DNA of 64,000 nucleotides, taken from Paraburkholderia sp. BCC1885. GTDB lineage: Bacteria; Pseudomonadota; Gammaproteobacteria; Burkholderiales; Burkholderiaceae. The notes under the pieces were generated by a model. That model made no database searches and was not told the origin of the DNA. It saw only the letters and a program-made list of their open reading frames with translations. Of the stretch, positions 1 to 10,971 are shown in pieces; position 1 is the first letter of the stretch, and each line of letters starts with the position of its first letter. The stretch lies in assembly GCF_900996235.1 (NCBI RefSeq), contig NZ_CAAJGM010000111.1, forward strand, positions 310,001 through 374,000. Reading direction: 5' to 3'. Position numbers and translations under genes: made by a program.

Positions 1-2348
1 TCGACGAGGCGCTGCTCGAACTGATGCCCAACGATAGCTGGGACGTGCTCGACGCGATGCTGGAGCAGCGCGCGTATGGCGTCGAAACCTCGACGGCGCA
101 AATGGAGATCGTCGGACGCCGTCACTTTGGCCGCAAGGCGGTGCCGGCGGGTGGCGGCGGCGGCCATAGCTCGACGCGCGAACTGTTCGACACACTGCTG
201 CTGTGGAATCCGCGCGTCACGCTCGACGCCAACGGCGACGCCGCGCTCGACGTGCCGCTCAACGACGCGCTGACGAGTTTTCGCATCGTCGCGATTGCGG
301 CGGTCGGGCCGGGCATGTTCGGCACCGGCAGCACGTCGATTCGCAGTACCCAGGATCTGCAACTGATCTCCGGCTTGCCGCCGCTGGTGCGCGAGGGCGA
401 CGTGTTCCGCGCGCAGTTCACGGTGCGCAATACCACCGCGCGGGCCATGCAAGTGGTCGTCACGCCAAGCGTGCCGGGCCTCGCGCTCGCCGCCCAAACC
501 GTGGATCTCGCGGCCGATTCGGCGCGTGAAATTGCCTGGAGCGTGACGACGCCCGACGGCCTCGCCGATGCGCCGTCCAGCGCGCTCACGTGGAACGTGG
601 CCGCCGCCGAACAGGGCGGCCCGCACGCCAGCGACGCGCTGAAGATCGCCCAGCGCGTCACCGCGGCCGTGCCGGTCACGGTGCAACAGGCCACCATCGC
701 GCAAGTCGACGGCACGCTGTCGCTGCCAGTGGCCGCGCCGCCGGATGCGAGCGCGACGCTTGCGGGCATGGTGCGCGGCGGCATCGCCGTGTCGTTGCAG
801 TCGAAGCTCTCGGACGGCCTGCCCGGGGTGCGCCGCTGGTTCGAGCGCTATCCGTACAATTGCCTCGAACAGCAGACCTCACGCGCCATCGGTCTGCGCG
901 ATCCGGCGCAGTGGCAGGCGGTGGTGGCGAAGATGCCGGTCTATCTCGACCGCGACGGCCTCGCCAATTATTTCCCGCCGAGCGACGACAGCCGCAGCCA
1001 GGGCAGCACGACCCTGACGGCCTATCTGCTCGCCGTCACCGATGAAACCGCCAGGCTCGATCCGCGTTTTGCCCTGCCCGACGACGTGCGCGGCAAGCTC
1101 GAAGCGGGGCTGGTGGGCTTTGTCGAAGGCCGGATTGCGCGCGACACCTGGGCGCCGCGCAAGGATCTGGATCTGCGCAAGCTCGAAGCGCTCGAGGCGC
1201 TGTCTCGTTATGGAATGGCCCAGGCCCGCATGCTCGACTCGATCGAAATTGCGCCCAACCAGTGGCCCACTTCAGCCCTGCTCGACTACTACGCGATCCT
1301 CTCGCGCGTGGCGGATATCCCGCAACGCGACGACAAGCGCGCCCAGCTCGAGCAGATCCTGCGCGCGCGGCTCACGTATCAGGGCACGCGCCTCACGTTT
1401 TCGACCGAGGCCGACGACGATCTGTGGTGGCTGATGACCAGCACCGAAGACAACGCCGCCCGCACCGCGTTGACCTTCGTCGATTCGCCGGCATGGAAGG
1501 ACGAGATGCCACGCCTCGTCGCTGGCCTGCTGGCGCTGCAACGCAACGGCGCGTGGCAGACCACCACCTCCAACGTATGGGGTTCGCTGGCGGTCGAGCG
1601 TTTCTCGGAGGTGTTCGAGAGCACGCCGGTCACCGGGCAGACGCGGCTCCAGCTCGGCACCTTCGACAAGAGCATTTCGTGGAGCCAGCCGGCGGCGCCC
1701 GCGGCAAGCTCGGCAACCGCCATCACGCAAACGAAGGACACCCGCAGCCAGCTTCTGCCATGGCCGCCCGCCGCGAACCCCGCCGCCGCGGCGCCGTTGA
1801 CGCTGACACAGGACGGCACCGGCAAACCATGGGCGACCATCGAAAGCCTCGCCGCCGTGCCGCTGAAGACGCCGTTCGCGGCCGGTTACCGCATCACCAA
1901 AACGGTCACGCCGCTCGATCCGGCGGTGAAAGGCGTCTATACGCGTGGCGATGTAGTGCGCGTGCATCTGGACATCGATGCGCAAACCGATATGACCTGG
2001 GTGGTCGTCAACGATCCGGTGCCGGCCGGCGCGACGATCCTCGGGTCGGGTCTGGGACGCGACTCGGAAGCCGCCACGCAAGGCGAAAACAGCGGCGACA
2101 ACGCAGATCGTGGCGCGTGGCCGGCGTTCGTCGAGCGCGGTTTTGATGGTTACCGCGCGTACTACGATTATTTGCCGAAGGGGAAATTCTCGGTCGAGTA
2201 CACGGTGCGGCTCAACAACGTCGGCACGTTCGGTCTGCCGCCGACGCGGGTGGAAGCGCTTTATGCGCCGTCCACGTTCGGCGCGCTGCCGAATGCGCCG
2301 CTGGTGGTGGTGCCGGCGGCGGGCACCGCGCCCGCGGCCTCGAAGTAA
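1..2348 (+). CDS. Alpha-2-macroglobulin family protein (C-terminal part, cut by window edge)
   Basis: Open from the window edge, in frame with a DEALLEL/NDSWDVLDAM stretch typical of the middle of bacterial alpha-2-macroglobulins, so the visible 774 codons are the C-terminal half of a much longer protein (these are usually 1,500-2,000 residues). The thioester motif CLEQ is intact, with its Cys codon at 861-863 within YPYNCLEQ; in this family the Cys and Gln form the reactive bond that traps attacking proteases. The rest is the helical thioester domain and the C-terminal receptor-like domain. The E. coli relative is the periplasmic lipoprotein YfhM, whose partner PbpC is encoded next door, as here (5 bp gap). 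Signal peptide and bait region lie outside the window. Confidence 0.93.
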   Translation, partial: DEALLELMPNDSWDVLDAMLEQRAYGVETSTAQMEIVGRRHFGRKAVPAGGGGGHSSTRELFDTLLLWNPRVTLDANGDAALDVPLNDALTSFRIVAIAAVGPGMFGTGSTSIRSTQDLQLISGLPPLVREGDVFRAQFTVRNTTARAMQVVVTPSVPGLALAAQTVDLAADSAREIAWSVTTPDGLADAPSSALTWNVAAAEQGGPHASDALKIAQRVTAAVPVTVQQATIAQVDGTLSLPVAAPPDASATLAGMVRGGIAVSLQSKLSDGLPGVRRWFERYPYNCLEQQTSRAIGLRDPAQWQAVVAKMPVYLDRDGLANYFPPSDDSRSQGSTTLTAYLLAVTDETARLDPRFALPDDVRGKLEAGLVGFVEGRIARDTWAPRKDLDLRKLEALEALSRYGMAQARMLDSIEIAPNQWPTSALLDYYAILSRVADIPQRDDKRAQLEQILRARLTYQGTRLTFSTEADDDLWWLMTSTEDNAARTALTFVDSPAWKDEMPRLVAGLLALQRNGAWQTTTSNVWGSLAVERFSEVFESTPVTGQTRLQLGTFDKSISWSQPAAPAASSATAITQTKDTRSQLLPWPPAANPAAAAPLTLTQDGTGKPWATIESLAAVPLKTPFAAGYRITKTVTPLDPAVKGVYTRGDVVRVHLDIDAQTDMTWVVVNDPVPAGATILGSGLGRDSEAATQGENSGDNADRGAWPAFVERGFDGYRAYYDYLPKGKFSVEYTVRLNNVGTFGLPPTRVEALYAPSTFGALPNAPLVVVPAAGTAPAASK

Positions 2349-2353
2349 GCGGT

Positions 2354-4615
2354 ATGGAATTTTTGCGCAACGGCATGCTGACCCGTCTCCTTTCCCGGCC
2401 GGCCCTCGCCCGCAGCGCACTCTGCGTCACGCTGTTGGGCACGTCGCTCAGCGCCTTCGCTGTCCCCACCTTCGACGAAGTGCGCGCCCAGTGGCACAGC
2501 TCGGACTGGGTCCTGCTGGCGCGCGACGGCGAGCCGCTGCAACGCACGCGCATCGACCACAGCGAGCGGCGCGGCGACTGGGTCGCGCTCGCCGATGTCT
2601 CGCCGGCGCTGCGCCAGGCCATCGTGGTCTCGGAAGACAAGCGTTTCTACGAGCACAGCGGGGTCGACTGGCGCGGTGCGGCGGGTGCTGCGTGGGCCAA
2701 TCTGTGGAATACGCGCACGCGCGGCGCGTCCACTGTGACCATGCAGCTGACGGGGCTGCTCGACGACGACCCGCAACATTCAGGACAACGTTCGATCACG
2801 CAGAAAGCCAGCCAAGCCGTCAACGCGTTGTGGCTCGAGCGCAGCTGGCGCAAGGACCAGATTCTCGAAGCCTATCTGAATCTGGTGCCGTTTCGCGGCG
2901 AGACAGTGGGCCTCTCCGCCATCTCGATGACCCTGTTCGGCAAGGCGCCTTCCGGTCTCGACGAACGCGAAGCGGCGGTCGCCGCCGCGCTGATCCGCGC
3001 GCCCAACGCCTCCTACGCCAAAGTCAGCGAACGCGCCTGCCGGATTCTGCGCGACATGCACGCCGCCAGCCAATGCGCGAACCTCGGCGGCTTCGTGCAA
3101 CTGGCCTTCGCCAGGCCCGCGCCCGCCACCCTCTCCATCACGCCCGACGACGACGGTCTCGCGCCGCACTTCGCACGCCGCGTAGCCGCTGAAGTGCATC
3201 CGGCGGCAGGCGCGCGCGTGAAGTCCACGCTTGACGCGAACCTGCAACGCTTTGCCCGCGACACGCTCACTCGCACCCTGCTCGAACTGAACGCCCGCGC
3301 GCATCCACGCAACGTGCAGGACGGCGCGGTGGTGGTGCTCGACAACACCACGGGCGAGGTGCGGGCGTGGGTCGGCTCGTCGGGCGCGCTGTCAGGCGCA
3401 CGCGACGTGGATGCCGTGCTCGCCCTGCGCCAGGCGGGCTCGACGCTCAAGCCGTTCCTGTACGCGCAGGCCATCGACGAACGGCGGCTCACCACTACTT
3501 CTTTGCTCGACGACGCGCCGCTCGATCTGGCCGCGGGCGGCGGCCTGTATATTCCGCAGAACTACGACAAGGACTTCAAGGGCTGGGTCAGCGTGCGCAC
3601 CGCGCTCGGCTCGTCGCTGAACGTGCCGGCCGTGCGCACGCTGGTCATGGTGACGCCGCACCGCTTCGCCAAGACGCTCACCGCGCTCGGCCTGCCGCTC
3701 ACGCAAAGCGGCGACTACTATGGCTACAGCCTCGCGCTCGGCAGCGCGGACGTCACGCTGCTGGCCTTGACCAATGCCTATCGCGCGCTGGCGAATGGCG
3801 GCGTCGCCGGCGCCACGGTCGATCTGCCGCGCCGTCCGAACACGCCGCGCGACGCCACGGCGGGTAATACGCAGCGCGTCTTCAGTCCCGCCGCGAGCTT
3901 CATCATCACCACGGTGCTGGCGGACAATAACGCGCGCACCCGCACCTTCGGTTTCGATAGCCCGCTTGCCACGCGTTTCTTCTCCGCCGTCAAAACCGGC
4001 ACCAGCAAGGACATGCGCGACAACTGGACGATCGGCTTCACCTCGCGCTACACGGTCGGCGTGTGGGTGGGCAATGCCGACGGCACGCCAATGTGGGACG
4101 TGTCCGGCGTGACCGGCGCGGCGTCGGTGTGGGCCGCAATCGTCGGCTATCTGCATCGGCGTTTGCTGAGCACGCCGCCGGCCGCGCCACCCGGCGTGGT
4201 TCAAACCCGGGTCACGTTCGAAACCGGCGTCGAGCCCGCCCGCGACGACTGGTTCCTGGACGGCACGCAGACGCCGATCGTAGCCCTTGCGGCGAATGCC
4301 GACGCCGCCGTGCAGCGCGTCTCGACGCACGGCGCGGTGCATATCGGCGCGCCCACCGACGGCACGATCTTCGCGCTCGATCCCGACATTCCCGCCTCGC
4401 GCCAACGGGTTTCCTTCGAGCGAGCGAGCGGAGGCTCGACGCTCAGCACCTGGCGTCTCGACGGCAAGACGCTGGGTCACGCGGCGCGTGTGCCCTGGCT
4501 GCCGTGGCCCGGACACCATCTGCTGGAACTGGTGAATGCCGACGGCAGCGTCGCCGATGCGGTCCACTTCGAGGTACGCGGTGCAGTCGCTCGCACACAA
4601 AAGCCCACAAAATAG
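2354..4615 (+). CDS. pbpC: Penicillin-binding protein 1C
   Basis: Bifunctional peptidoglycan glycosyltransferase/transpeptidase of 753 residues, the usual PbpC length. An N-terminal hydrophobic anchor is followed by the GT51 domain with its catalytic Glu (about residue 94, in VVSEDKRFYEH). The transpeptidase domain shows S-T-L-K (363-366), S-L-N (421-423) and K-T-G (547-549), so all three active-site motifs are present. The last ~90 residues match the biotin-PBP C-terminal domain specific to PbpC. It starts 5 bp after the alpha-2-macroglobulin gene; the pair is widely conserved and thought to repair the wall after protease trapping. A second ATG at 2375 would give a slightly shorter leader. 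Membrane-bound, facing the periplasm. Confidence 0.96.
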   Translation: MEFLRNGMLTRLLSRPALARSALCVTLLGTSLSAFAVPTFDEVRAQWHSSDWVLLARDGEPLQRTRIDHSERRGDWVALADVSPALRQAIVVSEDKRFYEHSGVDWRGAAGAAWANLWNTRTRGASTVTMQLTGLLDDDPQHSGQRSITQKASQAVNALWLERSWRKDQILEAYLNLVPFRGETVGLSAISMTLFGKAPSGLDEREAAVAAALIRAPNASYAKVSERACRILRDMHAASQCANLGGFVQLAFARPAPATLSITPDDDGLAPHFARRVAAEVHPAAGARVKSTLDANLQRFARDTLTRTLLELNARAHPRNVQDGAVVVLDNTTGEVRAWVGSSGALSGARDVDAVLALRQAGSTLKPFLYAQAIDERRLTTTSLLDDAPLDLAAGGGLYIPQNYDKDFKGWVSVRTALGSSLNVPAVRTLVMVTPHRFAKTLTALGLPLTQSGDYYGYSLALGSADVTLLALTNAYRALANGGVAGATVDLPRRPNTPRDATAGNTQRVFSPAASFIITTVLADNNARTRTFGFDSPLATRFFSAVKTGTSKDMRDNWTIGFTSRYTVGVWVGNADGTPMWDVSGVTGAASVWAAIVGYLHRRLLSTPPAAPPGVVQTRVTFETGVEPARDDWFLDGTQTPIVALAANADAAVQRVSTHGAVHIGAPTDGTIFALDPDIPASRQRVSFERASGGSTLSTWRLDGKTLGHAARVPWLPWPGHHLLELVNADGSVADAVHFEVRGAVARTQKPTK

Positions 4616-4790
4616 GCGAAAGGTTTAAATAGTCTTCACAATGATTTACTTGTCACGATTCGATCGGTATAAATCGGCGGTTTTCATCAGAAGCGCGCGC
4701 AATTTATCCTATGCTTAAGCGCAGCGCGTGCTGACTGCCTGCGTCGTCCGTTCCCGGCTAACTTTTTTTGCCCTCAATGGAGTGCTTGCC

Positions 4791-5429
4791 ATGCTGAAGA
4801 AGCTGCTCATGCTTTGCGTTGCCTTGGCCCTGTCCCTGTCAGCCGGATTCGCCGCCGCGGTGGAAGTCAATTCCGCCGATCAGGCAACGCTCGAAACCGT
4901 CAAGGGCATCGGCCCCGTGCATGCAAAAGCCATCATCGACGAGCGCAGCAAAAACGGCCCGTTCAAGGACGCCGACGATCTCGCCACGCGCGTGAAGGGC
5001 ATCGGCACCAAGTCGGTGACCAATCTTGAAGCGGCCGGCCTCACGATCAACGGCTCATCCGCACCGCCGGCCGGCACCAAGGCCACCGCCAAATCGAGCG
5101 CGGCCACCACGGCGAACACGGCCGCCACCAGCACCCCGGCAACCAAGACCCAGGTCGCAACCTCAACTGCAACCACTGCGGCAACAACAGCGGCAACCAC
5201 CGCCACGCCCGCGCCGGCAGCCGCCGCGAGCGCGCCTGCTGCCGCCTCGGGTGGCAGGGCTTCGAAGTCGAAGAAGAAGAGCAAAGCGGCGGCCTCCGAG
5301 GCAGCCGCTGCCTCCGCGCCTGCAGCAACGGCTGCCAGCGCCCCGGCGGATGCTTCGGGCAGCAAGGCCTCGAAGAAAAAGGCCAAAAAGAACAAGGCGG
5401 CCTCGGCTGCCGCTGCATCGGGGACCTGA
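4791..5429 (+). CDS. Secreted ComEA-type helix-hairpin-helix protein with Lys/Ala-rich tail
   Basis: 212 residues from the ATG at 4791, chosen because a purine-rich AATGGAGT lies just upstream and because it puts a clean signal peptide (residues 1-23, ending AGFAAA) at the N terminus. Residues ~24-85 hold a double helix-hairpin-helix unit (VNSADQATLETVKGIGP, then KGIGTKSV), the DNA-binding fold of ComEA. From ~90 on the protein is low complexity: first Thr/Ala-rich, then two similar Ala-rich blocks each ending in a Lys cluster (SKSKKKSK and SKKKAKKNK), like histone H1 tails. ComEA proteins bind incoming DNA in the periplasm; a role in competence here is inference, as no other com gene is in the window. 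Confidence 0.85.
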   Translation: MLKKLLMLCVALALSLSAGFAAAVEVNSADQATLETVKGIGPVHAKAIIDERSKNGPFKDADDLATRVKGIGTKSVTNLEAAGLTINGSSAPPAGTKATAKSSAATTANTAATSTPATKTQVATSTATTAATTAATTATPAPAAAASAPAAASGGRASKSKKKSKAAASEAAAASAPAATAASAPADASGSKASKKKAKKNKAASAAAASGT

Positions 5430-5506
5430 GTTCGGTGCCGCGCAACCGCGCGGCGTTTTCACCCGCCAGCGTCGCCACTGCGCGCCGGCATTCAAGAGAG
5501 ACCGTC

Positions 5507-5938
5507 ATGAGCCTACTCGATACCTTCGGTTCCCTGCTCGGCCAGTCGCCCCAAGGCGGCGGCCAGCAAGCCCTGATCAGCACCGCGCTCGAATTCGTCA
5601 ACAACCAGCCGGGCGGCCTGAATGGCCTGATCCAGCAGTTCAAGGACAAAGGCGCCGGCGACATCATCAGTTCGTGGATCAGCAACGGCGAAAATCAGCC
5701 GATCGCCGCCGATACGCTGCATAGCGTGCTGGGCTCGGATACCGTCACCAATCTCGCGGCCAAGGCCGGCGTGCAGCCCGAACAGCTCACGGGATTGCTG
5801 TCGCAGATTCTGCCGCACGTCGTCAACGCGGCCACACCCACTGGCGAAGTCCCCGCGCAAGGCCAACTGAACGCAACGAGCGTGCTCGGCGCGCTCGGCG
5901 GCCTGGAGTCGCTGCTCGGCGGCAAGAGCAACGCATAA
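5507..5938 (+). CDS. YidB-family (DUF937) protein
   Basis: 143 residues from ATG 5507, preceded by a purine-rich CAAGAGAGA ribosome-binding region. The opening MSLLDTFGSLLG, the mid region with ILPHVVNAATPTGEVP and the closing LGGLESLLGGK pattern are those of the YidB/DUF937 family: small soluble, Gly/Leu-rich proteins of unknown function. Located 77 bp after the HhH gene on the same strand and followed by a strong hairpin terminator shared with clpB on the opposite strand. Function cannot be stated from sequence. Confidence 0.85.
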   Translation: MSLLDTFGSLLGQSPQGGGQQALISTALEFVNNQPGGLNGLIQQFKDKGAGDIISSWISNGENQPIAADTLHSVLGSDTVTNLAAKAGVQPEQLTGLLSQILPHVVNAATPTGEVPAQGQLNATSVLGALGGLESLLGGKSNA

Positions 5939-5999
5939 GGCGCGTTGCAGTAAAGCCGATGTAGCAAAACGTCCGGACAAACCCGCGTCCGGATAAATA

Positions 6000-6032
6000 A
6001 AAAGGGCAACGAATCAAATTCGTTGCCCTTTT
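6000..6032. terminator. Bidirectional rho-independent terminator between yidB-like gene and clpB
   Basis: A perfect inverted repeat AAAAGGGCAACGAAT / ATTCGTTGCCCTTTT with a CAA loop. The A-run on one side and T-run on the other make it work on both strands, matching its position between two converging genes. Confidence 0.9.
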
Positions 6033-6106
6033 GCTTTTACCCGTTTTCGGTTGTCGGTAGGGAGCGGCTTAAACACAGCCGCTCCACAGACCGCGCGTCG
6101 CCGTAG

Positions 6107-8704
<2,598 letters not shown>

Positions 8705-8734
8705 CAAGAGACCTCCAATTTTCGAATATCACCA

Positions 8735-8762
8735 AAATGAGGCGTTTTCTGCGGGTTTCAAG
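8735..8762 (-). promoter_or_regulatory. Sigma-32 (heat-shock) promoter of clpB
   Basis: On the minus strand CTTGAAA (complement of 8756-8762) is followed after 13 nt by CCTCATTT (complement of 8735-8742). The sigma-32 consensus is CTTGAAA, 13-15 nt, CCCCATNT: the -35 is perfect and the -10 has one mismatch. It lies about 30 nt upstream of the clpB start. Confidence 0.85.
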
Positions 8763-8832
8763 CGGTTTTTTGCATGCGAGACGAAGTATTTAACAATTGA
8801 CGCGAACAGGCGCTTCGTTTCCGTCAATCGAC

Positions 8833-9324
8833 TTACGCCGCTCCGCCGTTGCCCGCGCTGGCGAGCGCAATCGGGACGATCTGCCGCATGCCGAGCAGGG
8901 CCGCGAGCGGCCCCTGAGGCTCGGCCAGCTCGCCGATGGTATGACGGTCCAGCTCCGACAGAAAGGCGTGGCGCGCCGTTTCCAGCACGCCTTTGAGCCG
9001 GCATTGCGACTGGATGACGCAGTGCCGCTGGACGCCCCGTTCGTCCGGGAAACAGCCGACCAGGGCAAAATCGCTCTCGGTCGCCCGCACGACCTCGCCG
9101 ACCGTCAACGCCGCCGAGTGTTCGAAGAGCCGCAGCCCGCCGTTGCGGCCGCGCACTGTCTCCACCCAGCCCAGTTCGCCGAGCCGCTGGACGACCTTCA
9201 TGAGGTGGTTTTTCGAAATCCCGTAGGCGTCCGAGATATCCTGGATGGTCGCCAGTCCCTCGTCGCGAACCGCGAGGTACAGCATGACGCGGAGCGAGTA
9301 ATCGGTGTAGTCGGTCAGTCTCAT
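8833..9324 (-). CDS. nsrR: Rrf2-family nitric oxide-sensing repressor, NsrR-like
   Basis: 163 residues. The N-terminal winged helix (MRLTDYTDYSLRVMLYLA, with the GISKNHLMKVV recognition region) is that of the Rrf2 family. Three cysteines at 91, 102 and 108, the last two in HCVIQSQCRLK, fit the NsrR iron-sulfur cluster pattern; IscR has a different spacing. The first interval (C-X10-C) is longer than in E. coli NsrR. NsrR represses nitric oxide detoxification genes and lets go when NO hits the cluster. The gene faces a truncated globin across a spacer holding a perfect palindrome, which supports this function. Confidence 0.85.
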   Translation of the reverse strand: MRLTDYTDYSLRVMLYLAVRDEGLATIQDISDAYGISKNHLMKVVQRLGELGWVETVRGRNGGLRLFEHSAALTVGEVVRATESDFALVGCFPDERGVQRHCVIQSQCRLKGVLETARHAFLSELDRHTIGELAEPQGPLAALLGMRQIVPIALASAGNGGAA

Positions 9325-9414
9325 AAGCGCAAGATCACGAAGTCACGATGAGCGACGGCGGCGATCCGCTGAAAGACCGTGTCGGCGCGAGGGTTGTCCG
9401 GTCAGCCCGCCGGC

Positions 9415-9443
9415 CATAACATGCCGCTATTACGCATGTTATG
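9415..9443. promoter_or_regulatory. Palindromic operator candidate between nsrR and truncated globin gene
   Basis: CATAACATGC (9415-9424) and GCATGTTATG (9434-9443) form a perfect 10 + 10 bp inverted repeat with a 9-bp spacer in the 280-bp divergent region. Its dyad form and ATGC core resemble Rrf2-type operators. NsrR binding is inferred from the gene neighbours; no more of the 9325-9604 spacer could be assigned. Confidence 0.6.
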
Positions 9444-9604
9444 CAGGGCTTTCCAAGGATGGGTGCCATTCCGAATGCTAACGTTTGCCCGCAGTTTGCC
9501 CCGCGGTTTTCCCATAGGGTAACTTTTTTGAATTAGCGAATTGTGAAGCACTATTGCCCGCCGTGCTCATTGCATCCGAATTTGAATTTGTCTCCGGTCC
9601 CCGT

Positions 9605-10162
9605 ATGAAGCCCACTTTTGCCGCCGCGCCCGGCCCCGCTGCCACAAGGCACACGGAACCCACCGAAGCGAATATCCGCGAGCTGGTCTACGCCTTCTAC
9701 GAGCGCGTGCGCTCTGACGCCACACTCGGCCCGGTGTTCGAGCAGACGCTCGCCGGACGCTGGGACGTGCATCTGCCGAAGATGTGCACGTTCTGGGCGA
9801 GCCTCGTGCTCGGCGCGAAGCAGTATCGCGGCAACGTGCAGCAGGCGCACCAGCCGCTGCCGGGACTCGAGCCGCGCCACTTCAGCCACTGGCTTTACCT
9901 CTTTCTCGATACCGTGGAGTCGCGCTACGAACCGGCGGCGGCGATCCGCTTCATGGAACCGGCGTTGCGCATCGCGCAAAGCCTGCAGTTGAGCCGATTT
10001 GGATGGGACTACGCGATTCCCGCCGAACAGCGGGCGCTACTTGAGCGGATCGCGCCGCCGAAGCGCGATCCACAGGCGCATGCGGCGGAACATGCGGCGG
10101 CCGGCAAGCGTGGCGAGCCGTTTCCGGCGAAGATTATCGGGCGATCGTCGAACGAGGATTGA
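9605..10162 (+). CDS. Group III truncated hemoglobin
   Basis: 185 residues from ATG 9605 (a TTG at 9554 would add 17 residues but has no better ribosome-binding site). The globin core shows ANIRELVYAFYERVRSD, GPVFEQ, the heme-region W-x-x-H-L-P-K-M-x-x-F-W block typical of group III truncated globins, and HFSHWLYLF with the likely proximal His. The last ~45 residues are an Ala/Glu-rich extension beyond the fold. Members bind O2 and NO and are linked to peroxide or NO protection. Divergent from nsrR, so derepression by nitric oxide is likely. Cytoplasmic. Confidence 0.88.
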   Translation: MKPTFAAAPGPAATRHTEPTEANIRELVYAFYERVRSDATLGPVFEQTLAGRWDVHLPKMCTFWASLVLGAKQYRGNVQQAHQPLPGLEPRHFSHWLYLFLDTVESRYEPAAAIRFMEPALRIAQSLQLSRFGWDYAIPAEQRALLERIAPPKRDPQAHAAEHAAAGKRGEPFPAKIIGRSSNED

Positions 10163-10199
10163 AGCGGCGCGCGGCCCACTGCGGCAGGCAATACGCGCG

Positions 10200-10676
10200 T
10201 TATTCGGACTTCGTATTAATCGAGCCGATGCCCCAGCGCGCGAGCGCCGCGTCGTCCGTCACGCGCGCATCGACCCAGCGTTCGCCCTGATCGGTCTTTT
10301 CCTTTTTCCAGAACGGCGCTTCGGTTTTCAGGTAATCCATCACGAATTCGCACGACGCAAACGCGTCGCCGCGATGCGCCGCCGTGGTCGCCACCAGCAC
10401 GATCTGGTCGAGCGGATACAGCTTGCCCACACGGTGGACGACCAGCACCTCGACGCCCGGCCAGCGGGCGCGCGCCGTGTCGACGATGGCCGCGAGCGAC
10501 TTCTCCGTCATGCCCGGATAGTGCTCGAGTTCCATGGTTTCGACCGTGCTGCCGTCGTTCAGGTCGCGCACGGTGCCGACGAAGCAGGCCACCGCGCCCA
10601 CCTTGGGATTCTGCGCGCGCAGGCTGGCCACCTCGGCGGTGAGGTCGAAATCTTCGGTCTGGACACGAACGGTCAT
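10200..10676 (-). CDS. moaE: Molybdopterin synthase large subunit MoaE
   Basis: 158 residues from ATG 10676 (MTVRVQTEDF). With MoaD it transfers two sulfurs to precursor Z (cPMP) to make molybdopterin. Family marks are GAVACFVGTVRD, the HRGDAFASCEFVMDYLK block and the catalytic Lys-rich PFWKKE. Its start is 10 bp after the moaD stop, so the two subunits are cotranscribed. An in-frame ATG at 10724 would overlap moaD and is less likely. Confidence 0.96.
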   Translation of the reverse strand: MTVRVQTEDFDLTAEVASLRAQNPKVGAVACFVGTVRDLNDGSTVETMELEHYPGMTEKSLAAIVDTARARWPGVEVLVVHRVGKLYPLDQIVLVATTAAHRGDAFASCEFVMDYLKTEAPFWKKEKTDQGERWVDARVTDDAALARWGIGSINTKSE

Positions 10677-10686
10677 CGTCTCGCCC

Positions 10687-10944
10687 TCAGCCGCCGGTGA
10701 CGGGCGGGAAAAACGCGACTTCACAGCCTTCGGTGATGCGCGTGCCGGCGTCGGTCATCACGTGATTGCAGGCCATGCGCAGCGCGCGGCCCTCGGCGAG
10801 CGTCTCCGCCCAGACGCCACCGCGCGCCCGCAGCCATACCCGCACGTCGCCGACCGTGGCGACGCTGTCGGGCACGTCCACCGTCTCGTCGGCGGTGCCG
10901 AGCGCTTCGCGCACGCTGGCAAAAAATTTCAGCTGGATCTTCAT
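10687..10944 (-). CDS. moaD: Molybdopterin synthase small subunit MoaD
   Basis: 85 residues with the ubiquitin-like MoaD/ThiS fold. It ends in the required Gly-Gly (FFPPVTGG), whose C-terminal carboxylate becomes the thiocarboxylate sulfur donor for MoaE. Opens MKIQLKFFASVREALG, the usual family start. Lies 27 bp downstream of moeA and 10 bp upstream of moaE, forming a moeA-moaD-moaE unit on the minus strand. Confidence 0.96.
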   Translation of the reverse strand: MKIQLKFFASVREALGTADETVDVPDSVATVGDVRVWLRARGGVWAETLAEGRALRMACNHVMTDAGTRITEGCEVAFFPPVTGG

Positions 10945-10971
10945 CTGCTTGGCTAATAGACGCCGCCGGCG

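Noticed and set aside
4650..4673. TTGTCA and TATAAA as a promoter for the HhH gene
   Set aside because: The spacing is only 12 bp, too short for sigma-70.
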